Positions 27,881 to 40,396 of a stretch of DNA of 64,000 nt are shown one piece after another. Below the pieces are notes generated by a model that made no database searches, was not told the DNA's origin, and saw nothing but the letters and a program-made list of their open reading frames with translations. Within the stretch, counting starts at the first letter, position 1. Each line of letters begins with the position of its first letter. The DNA lies in contig JAFUPU010000044.1 in the NCBI GenBank assembly GCA_017472635.1, positions 1 through 64,000 of the forward strand, given 5' to 3'. The position numbers and the translations under genes are program-made. Source of the stretch: Bacteroidaceae bacterium (lineage in GTDB: Bacteria > Bacteroidota > Bacteroidia > Bacteroidales > Bacteroidaceae).

Positions 27881-27921
27881 ATATAAAAAAGCCGGATGAG
27901 CATCACTGCCAATCCGGCTCC
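27881..27921 (-). terminator. Rho-independent terminator after purT
   Basis: On the minus strand GAGCCGGAT pairs with ATCCGGCT, followed by TTTTTTATA. It ends 13 bases before the dinB start and so also helps fix that start. Confidence 0.85.
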
Positions 27922-28034
27922 CTCTGTCTGTTTTACTTTTTACCAAGGCCGAATTTCACAATTCAGCATCTTGGACTCTTTCTGTAATAAATACTAAAGA
28001 CTACATATAAATTAATTCATCAAATCTCCTATTA

Positions 28035-29204
28035 TCAATAGACTTCGACCTTTGCAGCTGCAGCCTTGCACTTGTCGCGCAGCGCATCAAGGTCACTGCC
28101 GTTAGGAGCGTAGCAAAGCACTACTCCCATACGTCGTTTCAGTCGGGTAGTGGGTTTGCCGAAGATACGCAGGTAGGTGTTTTCCAGTTTGCATACCTCT
28201 TCTTCTCCCCGATAGTTCGGACGCTCTTGGCTTGCTATAGGCGAAGGTATTACGGCACTGGCTCCCATACGCTCTTGTGTGATGTTAGGTATAGGCAGTC
28301 CCAATACGGCGCGACAGTGCAGCTCAAACTCGCTCAAGTTTTGTGTGCCTGCCAGCGTCACCATACCTGTGTCGTGCGGACGTGGTGAAAGTTCTGAGAA
28401 GTATACCCCGTCTTTGTTGCTGAGGAAAAATTCAACTCCCCAGATGCCGGCACCGGTCAATGCTGCTGTCACCTTTGCAGCCATTTCTTGTGCCTGTTTC
28501 AAATGTTCAGGGCTGATGGCAGCCGGTTGGAAACTCTCTTGATAGTCTCCTCCCTTTTGGATATGTCCGATAGGTGGGCAGAAGAGGGTCGGACCCTCTT
28601 TTTGAGTGACAGTCAGCAGGGTTATTTCACTGTCGAAGTTTATGAATTCTTCGATAATCATCTCTTTGATGTCGCCTCTGCTTCCTGCACATCCGTATTT
28701 CCATGCCTGTTGCAGTTCGTCTGCCGATTTCACGAGCGACTGTCCTTTGCCTGATGACGACATCAAGGGTTTTACCACGCAGGGGAAGCCAATCTTTTCG
28801 CTTGCCTCTTTCAGTTCCTCATAGCTGGTCGCATAGAAATAGCGGGCTGTTTTCAACCCCAGTTCTTTAGCTGCCAGATCGCGGATGGCTTTGCGGTTCA
28901 TGGTGTAGTTCACGGCACGTGCGCTTGGCACCACCTGAATACCCATCTTCTCGCAGTCATAAAGACGTTCGGTGCGTATTGCCTCAATTTCGGGCACAAT
29001 CAGGTCGGGCTTGTGCTTCTCTACAGCAGCCATCAACTTGTCCCCATCGAGCATGTCGAAAATTTCACACTCATCAGCCACCTGCATGGCAGGAGCTCCT
29101 GCATACGAGTCGCAGGCAACCACATATTGTCCTTTACGTTGGGCGGCTATCACAAACTCTTTGCCCAGTTCGCCTGAACCCAATAACAATATTTTCTTCG
29201 TCAT
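28035..29204 (-). CDS. purT: Phosphoribosylglycinamide formyltransferase 2
   Basis: Formate-dependent GAR transformylase of purine synthesis, 389 residues. ATP-grasp enzyme: [20 protein letters not shown] at the N-terminus, [16 protein letters not shown] in the ATP site and [32 protein letters not shown] in the catalytic domain are PurT signatures. Stands in its own unit ended by the terminator at 27881-27921. Confidence 0.96.
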   Translation of the reverse strand: MTKKILLLGSGELGKEFVIAAQRKGQYVVACDSYAGAPAMQVADECEIFDMLDGDKLMAAVEKHKPDLIVPEIEAIRTERLYDCEKMGIQVVPSARAVNYTMNRKAIRDLAAKELGLKTARYFYATSYEELKEASEKIGFPCVVKPLMSSSGKGQSLVKSADELQQAWKYGCAGSRGDIKEMIIEEFINFDSEITLLTVTQKEGPTLFCPPIGHIQKGGDYQESFQPAAISPEHLKQAQEMAAKVTAALTGAGIWGVEFFLSNKDGVYFSELSPRPHDTGMVTLAGTQNLSEFELHCRAVLGLPIPNITQERMGASAVIPSPIASQERPNYRGEEEVCKLENTYLRIFGKPTTRLKRRMGVVLCYAPNGSDLDALRDKCKAAAAKVEVY

Positions 29205-29290
29205 ATTCCTTTTTTTACTTTTTGATTATTGTTTTTCACCAGTTAGCTACAAATATACGATTATTTGGTAGAGTAGACCTTGTCCATTCG

Positions 29291-30052
29291 CTAATAATTA
29301 GGATTTTTTAATAGTTGCTTTTGCAAGAATGATTCGGCTTGCGACAAGGTTTCAGGCTTGCCCACATCTATCAGTTCCAGATTTTCCACTTCTACCCCTT
29401 TGATTTCCACTTTGTCTGCCATGGCAAGATAAAAGTCGATGATGGAAAAACGGGCATCCCATGCCTGCATGTGTTGTGCCAGCGAGGGGGCAAACAGGTG
29501 TATGCCGGCAAACGCCAAAGCCCGGCATTCGTCCGGATTAAGATGTGCATAGGGCGACTTTACCTCTCCTGTCTGCACATTGGTCCACCCCATCAGCCGC
29601 ATCTCTTGGGGGTGAAATAGCAGGTAGCGCGATGTCTTCCGGTTGCTCACAAGCAGGGTAGCCGCCCGGCTGCGGATGTCGTTGGCTGCATAGAAGGCTG
29701 CAAGGTCAAGATTGCTGAATATGTCAACGTTGTGTATCAGGAACGGGGCATCATCTTGTGTAAACAGAGTTGCCGCCCGGCGGATGCCTCCTCCTGTGTC
29801 GAGCAATTGTTCGCGCTCGTCTGAGATGCGTATGTCAATCCCTTGCCTACGGTAGTTTTCAACAAAGTCGATTATCTGTTCGCCAAAGTGGTGTACGTTC
29901 ACCACAATCTCGTTGAATCCGGCAGCAACCAGTCGTTCAATCGCGTGTGCTATCAATGGTTTCCCTGCCACCTCCACCATGGCTTTCGGGCGGGTGTCGG
30001 TCAATGGTCTGAGGCGTGTCCCCAGTCCGGCTGCAAAAATCAGTGCTTTCAT
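29291..30052 (-). CDS. Nucleotidyltransferase, MurU-like
   Basis: 253-residue sugar-1-phosphate nucleotidyltransferase with the NTP-binding start [28 protein letters not shown] and the middle block [13 protein letters not shown] (the metal-binding Asp). It resembles MurU, which makes UDP-MurNAc from MurNAc-1-phosphate. It overlaps by 4 bases the upstream AmgK-like/RapZ gene, the same pairing as amgK-murU in cell-wall recycling of Pseudomonas. The assignment rests on this context; a mannose-1-phosphate guanylyltransferase-like activity is the alternative. Ends in TAG. Confidence 0.8.
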   Translation of the reverse strand: MKALIFAAGLGTRLRPLTDTRPKAMVEVAGKPLIAHAIERLVAAGFNEIVVNVHHFGEQIIDFVENYRRQGIDIRISDEREQLLDTGGGIRRAATLFTQDDAPFLIHNVDIFSNLDLAAFYAANDIRSRAATLLVSNRKTSRYLLFHPQEMRLMGWTNVQTGEVKSPYAHLNPDECRALAFAGIHLFAPSLAQHMQAWDARFSIIDFYLAMADKVEIKGVEVENLELIDVGKPETLSQAESFLQKQLLKNPNY

Positions 30053-31620
30053 TCTGCTTGGGTCGGTTGGTCGGTTTTCAATCTTTTTTTGAGAAACTCA
30101 TCTTTTCTCAAAGGCATTATCACTTGCCGTATCTGTTGTTCGCGGTGGGTCAACACCACTTTCAGGTTGTAGGTGCGGTGGATATAGGCTGCCAGAAACT
30201 CTGCAGCATAGACCGAACGGTGCTGTCCGCCTGTACATCCGAACGAGAAGGCCAGGCTGGTGAATCCGCGCTTGATGTATCGCTTGACATGTGCGTCAGC
30301 CAGCTTGCATACCGACTCCATGAAAGTGAGAATCTCACCGTCTTCTTCTAAAAATTGGATTACTTCACGGTCTTTTCCGGTCAATGTCTTGTATCTGTCA
30401 TAACGTCCCGGGTTGTGTATGCCCCGGCAGTCAAACACATATCCGCCTCCATTCCCCGACGGGTCGTGCGGAACTCCTTTTTTATAGGAAAAGCTGTTTA
30501 CCTGTATGGTCAGTCCCCGTCCGCGTTTTGTCTGTTGCTTGAACTGGGGCAGGGCACATACGCGCTTGAGCAGGCTCAGCAGGTAGTCCAGCCGGCGCGA
30601 TTCGTAGCTTGTTGCCTGTTTCAACCAGTCGCGCAGGTTCTCAATGGCAGGTGGAATGCTGTCCAGGAAATGCTCTTTCCGTTCAAAATAGCCTCTATAT
30701 CCGTAGGCGCCAAGCACCTGCAGCAACCTGAACAGGACAAAAAAGCGCAACTGCTCTTTGAACATCCGTGGCGACACCCCTTTCAGCACACTCTCTTTCA
30801 TCCGCTCATAGTAACGCTCGATCATCTCTTCGCGTAAGGTATGCGGATAGCGTGCCGATGCTTGCCACAAGAAAGAAGCCAGGTCGTAATAGGGAGGACC
30901 CGCCTGTGCTCCCTGAAAATCTATGAGGTAGAGTTTTCCTCCGCTGTCCATCATAATGTTGCGCGGCTGAAAGTCGCGATAGAGGAAAACGGTGGGCGTG
31001 TTCACTCCTGAAAGTCGCATACTGTTGCCCAACAGCTCTTCCTTGAAGGTCTTGAGATTTTGGGTCAAACGAGCTTCATCGATTTGTGGCATTACTGCTT
31101 TCAAAAAGCAGAAGCGGAAATAATTGAAGTCGTAATCGATGACATCTTCATTGAAATGACTGTATGGATAGAATGCTTGCGGATTCAACACTTCATAGGG
31201 CATACCCTCACCATTTTCGGCATAGTGTACGCGCGAATGAATGTCGCACAACAGGTCTATGGCACTTGCTATCAGCTTCTGCTCGTGCTCGTTGTAGTAT
31301 CCTTCATCAGCTCTTCCTCTTGCCAATGCATCAAACAGCGAATCGTTTCCCAAGTCTTCCTGTATATAGAATCGCCCATCGGCACTGGTCAATTCGTGAA
31401 ACACCTTGGGTACCGGCAGCCCCATCTGCCTGAGCCCGTCAGCCATGTAGCAGAAGGTCTGGTTCTCTTTGACAGACTCGCCATATACGGCAATGACACT
31501 TCCATAGGGTGGCAACGTCAGCCGGATATAGATACGGTTACTGCCCGAACCTGTAATCAGACGGGAATCACCGGTGTAGTCGGGCAAGTATTTCTTGAGG
31601 ATTTCGGTTTTATCGGTCAT
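30049..31620 (-). CDS. AmgK-like sugar kinase fused to a RapZ C-terminal domain
   Basis: 523 residues in two parts. Residues about 1-340 are an aminoglycoside-phosphotransferase-fold kinase: [11 protein letters not shown] loop, YIQEDLG, and the catalytic [12 protein letters not shown] with [19 protein letters not shown]. Residues about 385-515 match the C-terminal domain of the RNase adaptor RapZ, including [17 protein letters not shown]. In Pseudomonas AmgK phosphorylates MurNAc/GlcNAc at C1; in E. coli the RapZ C-domain senses glucosamine-6-phosphate. The fusion suggests a recycling kinase with built-in sensing, which is inference. Co-transcribed with the MurU-like gene. Confidence 0.82.
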   Translation of the reverse strand: MTDKTEILKKYLPDYTGDSRLITGSGSNRIYIRLTLPPYGSVIAVYGESVKENQTFCYMADGLRQMGLPVPKVFHELTSADGRFYIQEDLGNDSLFDALARGRADEGYYNEHEQKLIASAIDLLCDIHSRVHYAENGEGMPYEVLNPQAFYPYSHFNEDVIDYDFNYFRFCFLKAVMPQIDEARLTQNLKTFKEELLGNSMRLSGVNTPTVFLYRDFQPRNIMMDSGGKLYLIDFQGAQAGPPYYDLASFLWQASARYPHTLREEMIERYYERMKESVLKGVSPRMFKEQLRFFVLFRLLQVLGAYGYRGYFERKEHFLDSIPPAIENLRDWLKQATSYESRRLDYLLSLLKRVCALPQFKQQTKRGRGLTIQVNSFSYKKGVPHDPSGNGGGYVFDCRGIHNPGRYDRYKTLTGKDREVIQFLEEDGEILTFMESVCKLADAHVKRYIKRGFTSLAFSFGCTGGQHRSVYAAEFLAAYIHRTYNLKVVLTHREQQIRQVIMPLRKDEFLKKRLKTDQPTQAE

Positions 31621-31799
31621 CGTGTATGCATTTGATTTTATGGTTCAATGCTGCAAAATTAGTCACTTTTCCCTAAAAAAACAAGAAAACTTTGACCAAT
31701 TTGCTCGGTTGGCTGTTTTGTGTAACCAATATTCTTACGCTGTTTTTGTGCAGTTTTCCACTTTATTTACCACCGGAAGCCGTTTGAAAGAAACCTTCT

Positions 31800-32150
31800 G
31801 TTTCATTTTTGGGGGTGCTGGGGTATTCCTGAAACCGAAAAAGTGCCTCAGAAGGGCTGAAAAAGGGCTGTTTTCGCCAACGGACATCCGAAGCAGGTTG
31901 AAATTTTTGATTTTTGACCTTGTTTTTTACTCTTTACCCCGTTTCTACTCTTCCGTGTCGGAAACCGGTCTCTTTTTCACCCGGTTGCAGGACTTGCCGG
32001 GTCAAGTGGCAGGACTCGGTCTGACAGGTCCTGCAACAGATCGAATTTTCTCCAGGACTTACCGGCACCGTATGCAGGAAAAATTGGCAGAAAAAGGGGG
32101 TAAAATCTGTCAGCATCTACCTGTCCGGGTAGCAAACAGTGCCCTTTTAT
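31800..32150 (+). repeat. Three-copy intergenic element, copy B
   Basis: Blocks in the same order as copies A and C: GGGGTATTCC, GGGCTGAAAAAGGGCTGTTTT (31854-31875), GATTTTTGACC plus a T-run (from 31908), then GTTGCAGGAC, GGCAGGACTC, GTCCTGCAAC and CCAGGACTT between 31984 and 32061. It lies in the 829-base divergent gap between the kinase/RapZ gene and atpD; no coding frame is convincing. Confidence 0.6.
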
Positions 32151-32360
32151 TGGAATTGAGAAAAAAGCTTATATCAGTTTTTCGTCTCCGCAGAAGGCGC
32201 GTTTGTTGACAAAAATGGGTTGTTCTACTCAGACTGGCAAATCTTGCGTTTATGCCATCTCTCCACGCATCATTACTCCTTATTTTCGCTTATTATGATA
32301 GTTTTTCCCTAAATTGCAAAAAAAAGATAAAAATTAGAACCGAGGAATTGGATTTATGGC

Positions 32361-32368
32361 TATCTTTG
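32361..32368 (+). promoter_or_regulatory. Probable -7 box for the ATP synthase operon (TATCTTTG)
   Basis: TATCTTTG followed by GCAAA, 82 bases before atpD. No TTTG at the ideal -33 spacing. Confidence 0.6.
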
Positions 32369-32434
32369 CAAAACTTTTCAAGCATATCCATATAAGGACG
32401 GATAAGCTTTACTTTTTGGGAAATATAAATATAG

Positions 32435-33970
<1,536 letters not shown>

Positions 33971-34038
33971 GCCTGAACCCTTTTCAGACCCTGAAGCTAC
34001 ACAAGCAATCATTCGTAAACGTAATAAGAGAGCAAACA

Positions 34039-34320
34039 ATGACAGGCAAATCCATACATCTGCAGATACTTTCACCTGATGAACAGATATTCGAGGGGGA
34101 AGCAAGCAAGGTGACCCTTCCGGGTACAGCCGGAAGTTTTACCGTACTGCCGGGACATGCCCCCCTCATTTCATCATTGGAAAAAGGCTACGTGACTTAT
34201 GCCGGAATTGAGGAAAAAGCCATAGCCGGTGACGAAGTGAGGATAGCCGTCAATCGCGGCTTTGTGGAAGTCAAACGGCACGAAACCATCGTTTGCATTG
34301 AAAGAAGTGATGAGAAGTAA
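34039..34320 (+). CDS. atpC: ATP synthase F1 subunit epsilon
   Basis: Short 93-residue epsilon subunit consisting of the N-terminal beta-sandwich (LQILSPDEQIFEGEASKVTLPGTAGSFTVLPGHAPLISSL); the C-terminal helical arm of enterobacterial epsilon is absent, as is common in Bacteroidota. The ATG at 34039 was chosen because similarity starts there. Overlaps atpB by 11 bases. Confidence 0.92.
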   Translation: MTGKSIHLQILSPDEQIFEGEASKVTLPGTAGSFTVLPGHAPLISSLEKGYVTYAGIEEKAIAGDEVRIAVNRGFVEVKRHETIVCIERSDEK

Positions 34321-35398
34321 AACAATCTATCTGATACTGCTCGTGGGAATCTGGCTCATGGCAGGCATTCCGCAACCTGCCGTAGCGGCACACGGAGATG
34401 AGGAAGAGAAGGTCGACGTAAAGTCAATCATCTTCGACCACATTGGCGATGCCTATGAGTGGCACCTGACAACGTGGGGAGACCGACACATCTCCATCCC
34501 TCTGCCGGTCATTCTCTATAGCGACTTGAGCGGGTGGCACCTGTTCAGTTCGTCGCAGCTGACGCATGGAGGCGAACACAACGGATTCCATATAGCCCAA
34601 GGCGGACCGCATGACGGAAAGATAGTGGAAAAGCGTGCCGACGGGAGCGAAGTACGTCCCATAGACTTGTCGCTGACAAAAACAGCAGCCGGCATCCTCG
34701 TCAACAGCCTGCTGCTGACAGGCATCATACTGGGAGTGAGCCGCTGGTACAGACGACACACGCCCAGCGACAATGCACCGCGCGGTTTTGTAGGAGCTGT
34801 GGAGATGTTGACCGTAATGGTTTATGAAGACATTATCAAGGCAAGCATCGGGAAAGACTACAAACGATATGCTCCCTACCTGCTTACCGCCTTCTACTTC
34901 ATCTTCATCAACAACCTGATGGGACTGCTCCCCATATTCCCCGGAGGAGCCAACGTGACGGGAAACATAGCCGTGACACTGGTGCTGGCACTCTGTACAT
35001 TCCTTGCCGTCAACCTCTTTGCCACCCGCGAGTATTGGCGCGAAATCTTCTGGCCCGACGTGCCCATGTGGATGAAATGTCCCGTGCCGTTGATGCCGGT
35101 CATCGAATTTTTCGGCATATTCACCAAGCCATTTGCCCTGACGGTGCGTCTGCTTGCCAACATCATGGCCGGACACTCGGTGATTCTGGCATTGGTGAGT
35201 CTGATATTCGTCACCTACAGCCTGGGAGCGGCAATCCATGGTTCGATGACGGTCATCTCAGTGCTGTTCTGCATCTTCATGAACTGCCTGGAACTGCTTG
35301 TGGCATTCATCCAGGCTTATGTGTTCACCATGCTTTCGGCGGTATTCATCGGAATGTCGCGCGTAAGCCATGCCGGACACGACAAAACCCAAGAGTAG
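34310..35398 (+). CDS. atpB: ATP synthase Fo subunit a
   Basis: 362 residues. A signal-like N-terminus (about 1-27, ending PAVAAHG) and an extended periplasmic segment precede the membrane domain, the Bacteroidota form of subunit a. The essential Arg is in KPFALTVRLLANIMAGH and the last helix holds ELLVAFIQAYVFTMLSAVFIGM. Ends in TAG at the place where the family normally ends, evidence that TAG is a stop codon in this organism. Confidence 0.95.
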   Translation: MRSKTIYLILLVGIWLMAGIPQPAVAAHGDEEEKVDVKSIIFDHIGDAYEWHLTTWGDRHISIPLPVILYSDLSGWHLFSSSQLTHGGEHNGFHIAQGGPHDGKIVEKRADGSEVRPIDLSLTKTAAGILVNSLLLTGIILGVSRWYRRHTPSDNAPRGFVGAVEMLTVMVYEDIIKASIGKDYKRYAPYLLTAFYFIFINNLMGLLPIFPGGANVTGNIAVTLVLALCTFLAVNLFATREYWREIFWPDVPMWMKCPVPLMPVIEFFGIFTKPFALTVRLLANIMAGHSVILALVSLIFVTYSLGAAIHGSMTVISVLFCIFMNCLELLVAFIQAYVFTMLSAVFIGMSRVSHAGHDKTQE

Positions 35399-35424
35399 AA
35401 ATAAATAGAAGTATTAAACCATAA

Positions 35425-35694
<270 letters not shown>

Positions 35695-35712
35695 CCGAAA
35701 AAGGAAAAGACT

Positions 35713-36213
35713 ATGTCGCTATTTATGCCTGAAAGCGGACTGCTGTTTTGGATGCTTATAGCCTTTGGCGTGGTATTCTTCGTGCTGGCGAAATATGGTT
35801 TCCCCCTCATCACCCGCATGGTGGATGAACGCAAACAATATATCGACCAGTCACTGCAGGCAGCACGTGAAGCCAACGAAAAACTGAGTCACATCAAAGA
35901 AGAAAGCCAAGCTTTGCTCAAAGAGGCAAGACACGAACAGATGCGCATATTGAATGAAGCTATGACCACACGTGACCAGATAGTGAAAGAGGCACACGAG
36001 AAAGCACGCACCGAAGGAAACCGCTTGCTGGAAGAGGCTCGCATGCAGATAGAAAAAGAAAAGGAATAGGCCTTGCGCGACATACGCAAGCAGACTGCCG
36101 AACTGGCTATAGAGGTGGCTGAAAAGATATTGCGAAAAGAACTCGACTCGCAAGCCAAACAAGACGAACTGATTGAACGCCTGACCAACGAGGTGCATGA
36201 TGCACGCCAATGA
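35713..36213 (+). pseudogene. atpF: ATP synthase Fo subunit b, interrupted by an in-frame TAG
   Basis: Subunit b, the peripheral stalk. The frame gives a membrane helix (about 8-30) and a charged coiled coil, but stops at TAG (36067-36069) after residue 118. The same frame then continues with ALRDIRKQTAELAIEVAEKILRKEL to TGA at 36211, giving the usual 166 codons. The dimerisation/delta-binding end would be lost. A single change from CAG (Gln) or GAG (Glu) explains it. TAG ends other genes here normally, so recoding is unlikely; a sequence error is quite possible. Confidence 0.85.
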
Positions 36214-36236
36214 CGTATGGGAATGGGTGAACCCAC

Positions 36237-36254
36237 TATATATAATAAGGTATA
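36237..36254 (-). repeat. 18-bp motif, copy 4
   Basis: Exact TATACCTTATTATATATA on the minus strand, in the atpF/atpH gap, 5 bases before the atpH start, overlapping where a ribosome binding site would lie. Confidence 0.6.
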
Positions 36255-36258
36255 GAAA

Positions 36259-36831
36259 ATGGACTTAGGAAGCATATCAAAACGCTATGCGAAAGCACTG
36301 CTGACCTACGCGGTTGAAAGCGAGGCTGAAGACATCGTGTATGCCGAGGTGCAGACATTGTGCCAGAACCTGCTTGCACTTCCCGACCTGCAAAAGGCAA
36401 TGGGTAACCCTATAGTCACGCGGGAAAAGAAACTGGAACTGCTGAAAGAGGCGGCAGGCGGAAATGCCAGCATTGTATTTGAACGCTTCTTATGGATGGT
36501 GATCGAACGGAAACGCGAACGTCAGTTGCTCTTCATGATGCATTCATACATCGACCTGTATCGCCGGAGGAAAAACCTGTTCATCGGCAAACTGACTACG
36601 GCGGTCCCGATTACTGACGAAACTGAAACCAACATCCGTAGACAACTCGAACAAGCCATTGCCGCAAACATCGAATTCAACACCAACGTCGACCCCGCAA
36701 TCGTGGGAGGATTCATACTGCAGGTGGAGTCTTATAGAGTAGATGCCAGTGTGTCGGGACAATTGCAACGCATACGCAAACAGTTTAACGAACTGAACAA
36801 CAAAAGTGTAGTCAAGACTAACAAACAATAA
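36259..36831 (+). CDS. atpH: ATP synthase F1 subunit delta
   Basis: 190-residue delta subunit linking F1 to the b stalk. [15 protein letters not shown] at the N-terminus and the C-terminal [40 protein letters not shown] are typical. Confidence 0.93.
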   Translation: MDLGSISKRYAKALLTYAVESEAEDIVYAEVQTLCQNLLALPDLQKAMGNPIVTREKKLELLKEAAGGNASIVFERFLWMVIERKRERQLLFMMHSYIDLYRRRKNLFIGKLTTAVPITDETETNIRRQLEQAIAANIEFNTNVDPAIVGGFILQVESYRVDASVSGQLQRIRKQFNELNNKSVVKTNKQ

Positions 36832-36847
36832 ACCTATATACATCGAT

Positions 36848-38436
36848 ATGTCAGAAAACAATATAAAACCCAGCGAGGTGTCGGAAGTGCTGCTGCAACA
36901 ACTGCGGGGCATAGACACCAGCCTGCAGTTTGACGAAGTGGGAACCGTACTGCAAGTGAGTGACGGAGTGACACGCATCTATGGACTGAACAAAGCGGAA
37001 GCTGAAGAACTGCTGGAGTTTGAAAACGGAGTCATGGCAATCGTCAAAAACCTGGAAGAGGACAACGTGGGAGCCGTATTGCTGGGACCTACCGACCAAA
37101 TCAAGGAAGGCATGATTGTCAAGCGTACCCGCCGGATAGCAAGCATACGGGTGGGAGAGAGCATGCTGGGAAGAGTGGTGAACTCGCTTGGGCAACCCAT
37201 TGACGGAATGGGAGAAATTGACGGGAATCTGTATGAAATGCCGCTCGAACGAAAATCACCGGGAGTAATTTTCCGCCAACCAGTAACAGAACCTCTGCAA
37301 ACCGGACTGAAGGCTGTTGACTCGATGATTCCGATTGGACGCGGACAGCGCGAACTTATCATCGGGGACCGACAGACGGGAAAAACATCCATTGCGATAG
37401 ACACCATCATCAACCAGCGGGAAAACTTCGAGAAAGGAGACCCGGTATACTGCATCTATGTGGCCATCGGACAAAAAGGTTCGACCGTGGCGAACATAGT
37501 CAACACCCTGCGCGAAAAGGGAGCTATGGAATATACCGTGATAGTGGCGGCAACAGCTGCCGACCCGGCTGCAATGCAATATTATGCGCCCTTTGCCGGA
37601 GCCGCTATCGGTGAATACTTCCGTGACACCGGACGCCATGCGCTGGTTGTATACGACGACTTGTCGAAACAGGCGGTTGCATACCGTGAAGTGTCACTCA
37701 TTCTGCGACGCCCGTCGGGACGTGAGGCTTATCCGGGAGACATCTTCTATCTTCACTCACGCCTGTTGGAGAGAGCTGCCAAAATCATCAACCAACAGGA
37801 GGTGGCTGAACAGATGAACGACCTGCCCGACAGTCTGAAGGGAATTGTCAAGGGAGGAGGGTCGCTTACCGCACTGCCCATCATCGAAACACAGGCAGGA
37901 GACGTATCGGCTTATATCCCCACCAACGTCATCTCCATCACCGATGGACAGATATTCTTGGAAACAGCCCTGTTCAACCAAGGATTCCGTCCGGCAATCA
38001 ATGTGGGAATCTCCGTTTCGCGTGTAGGAGGAAGCGCCCAAGTGAAAGCCATGAAGAAAGTGGCAGGTACATTGAAGATTGACCAGGCACAATACAGGGA
38101 ATTGGAGGCTTTCTCAAAATTCAGCAGTGACATGGACCCCGTGACGGCACGTACTATCGACCGCGGACGGAAAACAACCAATTGCTGATACAGCCACAAT
38201 ACGCCCCCATGCCCGTAGGTGAACAGATTGCCATCCTCTATTGTGGAACCAAAGGACTGATGGCTGACATCCCGGTAGAAAAGGTTCGTGATTTTCAAGA
38301 ATTGTTTCTTGAACGGTTGCGCACAGCCTACAAACAGGATGTAATTGACGTGCTTACTTCGGGGAACATCACTGAAGAAGTGACCCAAAAGATTGCTGAA
38401 GTGGCAAAAGAAACGTGCATTGCCATCAACCAATAA
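36848..38436 (+). pseudogene. atpA: ATP synthase F1 subunit alpha, with a one-base frameshift
   Basis: Subunit alpha with [14 protein letters not shown] (P-loop) and [15 protein letters not shown]. After residue 441 the frame turns into KTTNC and stops at 38186-38188. The -1 frame picks up exactly the missing end, [30 protein letters not shown] to TAA at 38436. One extra A in the AAAA run at 38171-38174 restores a protein of about 529 residues. Loss of the C-terminal helical domain would disable F1. A homopolymer sequencing error or a real deletion both fit; no slippery heptamer for programmed frameshifting is seen. Confidence 0.88.
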
Positions 38437-38454
38437 ACAAAAGACAACGAGCAA

Positions 38455-39333
38455 ATGGCTTCACTCAAAGAAATAAAAGGTCGGATAGGTTCTATCAAGA
38501 ACACCCTGAAAATCACTTCTGCCATGAAGTTGGTGGCATCTGCCAAACTGCATAAAGCACAACAGCAGATAGAAGGTATGTTGCCTTACAGCCAGAGGAT
38601 GGAAGAGATATTGGGACACCTGATGGGGGATGAAAATACAAAAATCAGTTCACCCTATACCCAACAACCAAAAACGGTCAGACGGGTGGCACTGGTAGCC
38701 ATGTCGAGCAGCACGAGCTTGTGTGGAGGATTCAACAGCAATATAGTCCGTGAAACCGGACACCGCATTGACGAGTTGAGGAAAAACGGGGTAGAGGAGA
38801 TTTTGTTTGTTCCCATCGGGAGGAAAGTGGCACAAGCCTTCTCTGCAGAAGAGGGATTCAGCATCGTCGATGAGTTCAAGACTTGCGGAGAGAAACCATC
38901 GTATGCAGAAACAGCACGCATCGCAGACTTCTTGATGAACCTGTTTAAAAATCAGGAGGCAGACCGCATCGAATTGCTCTATACACACTACAAATCTATG
39001 GCTGTGCAAGTGGTGACACACAGTCAGTACTTGCCTATAACACAAGAAAAGTTGCTGCCGGAAGAGCAACGGCTGGCAGACACAGATTACCTGATTGAAC
39101 CGTCAAAGCAAGAAGTGATAAAATCGCTTCTACCACAGGCGCTGACGGTGAAACTTTATGCAACATTGCTTGATTCGAATGCTGCTGAGCATGCAGCACG
39201 TACCTTTGCCATGCAACAAGCAACAGACAATGGAAATGCGTTGTTGCAAGAACTTAATCTCATGTACAACAAGATGCGCCAACAGGCAATCACAAACGAA
39301 TTGCTGGACATTGTCGGGGGCTCAATGAGATAA
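38455..39333 (+). CDS. atpG: ATP synthase F1 subunit gamma
   Basis: 292-residue rotor subunit. N-terminal LKEIKGRIGSIKNTLKITSAMKLVASAKLHKAQ and C-terminal DNGNALLQELNLMYNKMRQQAITNELLDIVGGS are the gamma signature ends. Last gene of the operon, followed by a terminator. Confidence 0.95.
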   Translation: MASLKEIKGRIGSIKNTLKITSAMKLVASAKLHKAQQQIEGMLPYSQRMEEILGHLMGDENTKISSPYTQQPKTVRRVALVAMSSSTSLCGGFNSNIVRETGHRIDELRKNGVEEILFVPIGRKVAQAFSAEEGFSIVDEFKTCGEKPSYAETARIADFLMNLFKNQEADRIELLYTHYKSMAVQVVTHSQYLPITQEKLLPEEQRLADTDYLIEPSKQEVIKSLLPQALTVKLYATLLDSNAAEHAARTFAMQQATDNGNALLQELNLMYNKMRQQAITNELLDIVGGSMR

Positions 39334-39385
39334 TAGATACAAGAAAAGAGTCATGTCTGATTGACTGCTCGGATAACAGAACAAA

Positions 39386-39431
39386 CAAAAACGCACTCTA
39401 TGGAAAAACCATGAGCGCGTTTTTCTTTTTA
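39386..39431 (+). terminator. Rho-independent terminator of the ATP synthase operon
   Basis: AAAACGCACTCTATGG pairs with CCATGAGCGCG around AAAAA, followed by TTTTTCTTTTT. Confidence 0.85.
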
Positions 39432-39538
39432 TACGCAATTATTGAAAACTATTAGAAAGAAAGGCAGACAATCCTGAATGTCACGCCTTTTGTTAAGCAT
39501 CAAACAAAAAGAGTATACCTTAGTTGAATGGATGGACG

Positions 39539-40396
39539 CTAATTCTTTTCGCGGAACTGCATTGGAGAGCACCCGGTATACCGCTTGAAGTAACGTCCGA
39601 AGAACGAAGGATTAGGAAAGTTAAGCGATAAGGATATTTCTTGTACCGTCATGCTTGTACTTCGTAACTTTGACTTGGCATCCATTATCACGGCAGTTGA
39701 AATAAGGTCGGTTGCCACCTTTGAACTTACTTCACGACAAATCGTACTTAAATATTTGGGAGTAATACAAAGTTTGTCGGCATAAAAAGCAACACTCCGC
39801 TCTTTTGTGTGGTACTCTACTATCAGTTTCAAGAACTTGTTGAATATATAATTGCTTCGACTGAGCTTCTCTTTTTTTACCAAAGAATCCGGTTTAATCT
39901 GACGATATATCTCAGCAATCAGGTTAAAGAATGAAGCAAGCAACCCTTTCTGAATTTCAGGTACATGATTGACCAATTCATTCCTATCTATTTCATGGAG
40001 AAACTCACAGAACTTTAAAACAAGGTCCTTTGTAGCATCTGACAAATCAAGCACCGGATATTCACGAATAGCAACTAAATAAGGCATATGTGACCTGAAA
40101 ATATTTGCATCCTGCACAAATCCAGGTCTGAATAAGATTACATATCCATTAAAGTCGGGGGAAATATCAAGTTTCTGCAGAATTTGATGAGGAGGAATGG
40201 TCAGAATCTGGTTTGTCCTTAAGATCAGCTTGTCTAAATTCATCAACAGGCTCAATTCCCCTTGCAATGCCACGATAAAAGCACCATCACTGAAACGAAA
40301 CAGCTCGTTCGTCAGATTGGATTCTACGCAACCCGACAAAGGTTGCACCATAAAATTCTCTTTTATTCCGATAATCGGTAATATCTCTTGCTTCAT
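39539..40396 (-). CDS. AraC-family transcriptional regulator
   Basis: 285 residues from the ATG at 40396 (MKQEILPII). The N-terminal part is cupin-like (SDGAFIVALQGELSLLMN); the C-terminal 100 residues hold two helix-turn-helix motifs, ending TVQEISLSLNFPNPSFFGRYFKRYTGCSPMQFREKN. An in-frame start at 40453 is less likely. The target is unknown; the neighbouring thioesterase gene lies upstream on the same strand. Ends in TAG. Confidence 0.9.
   Translation of the reverse strand: MKQEILPIIGIKENFMVQPLSGCVESNLTNELFRFSDGAFIVALQGELSLLMNLDKLILRTNQILTIPPHQILQKLDISPDFNGYVILFRPGFVQDANIFRSHMPYLVAIREYPVLDLSDATKDLVLKFCEFLHEIDRNELVNHVPEIQKGLLASFFNLIAEIYRQIKPDSLVKKEKLSRSNYIFNKFLKLIVEYHTKERSVAFYADKLCITPKYLSTICREVSSKVATDLISTAVIMDAKSKLRSTSMTVQEISLSLNFPNPSFFGRYFKRYTGCSPMQFREKN

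Noticed and set aside
31621..32209. 204-codon open frame upstream of atpD
   Set aside because: No recognisable domain; the frame is not shared between the three copies of the intergenic element.
38160..38190. Programmed ribosomal frameshift in atpA
   Set aside because: No X-XXY-YYZ heptamer in the zero frame and no downstream hairpin of note; atpA is not known to be frameshifted in other bacteria.
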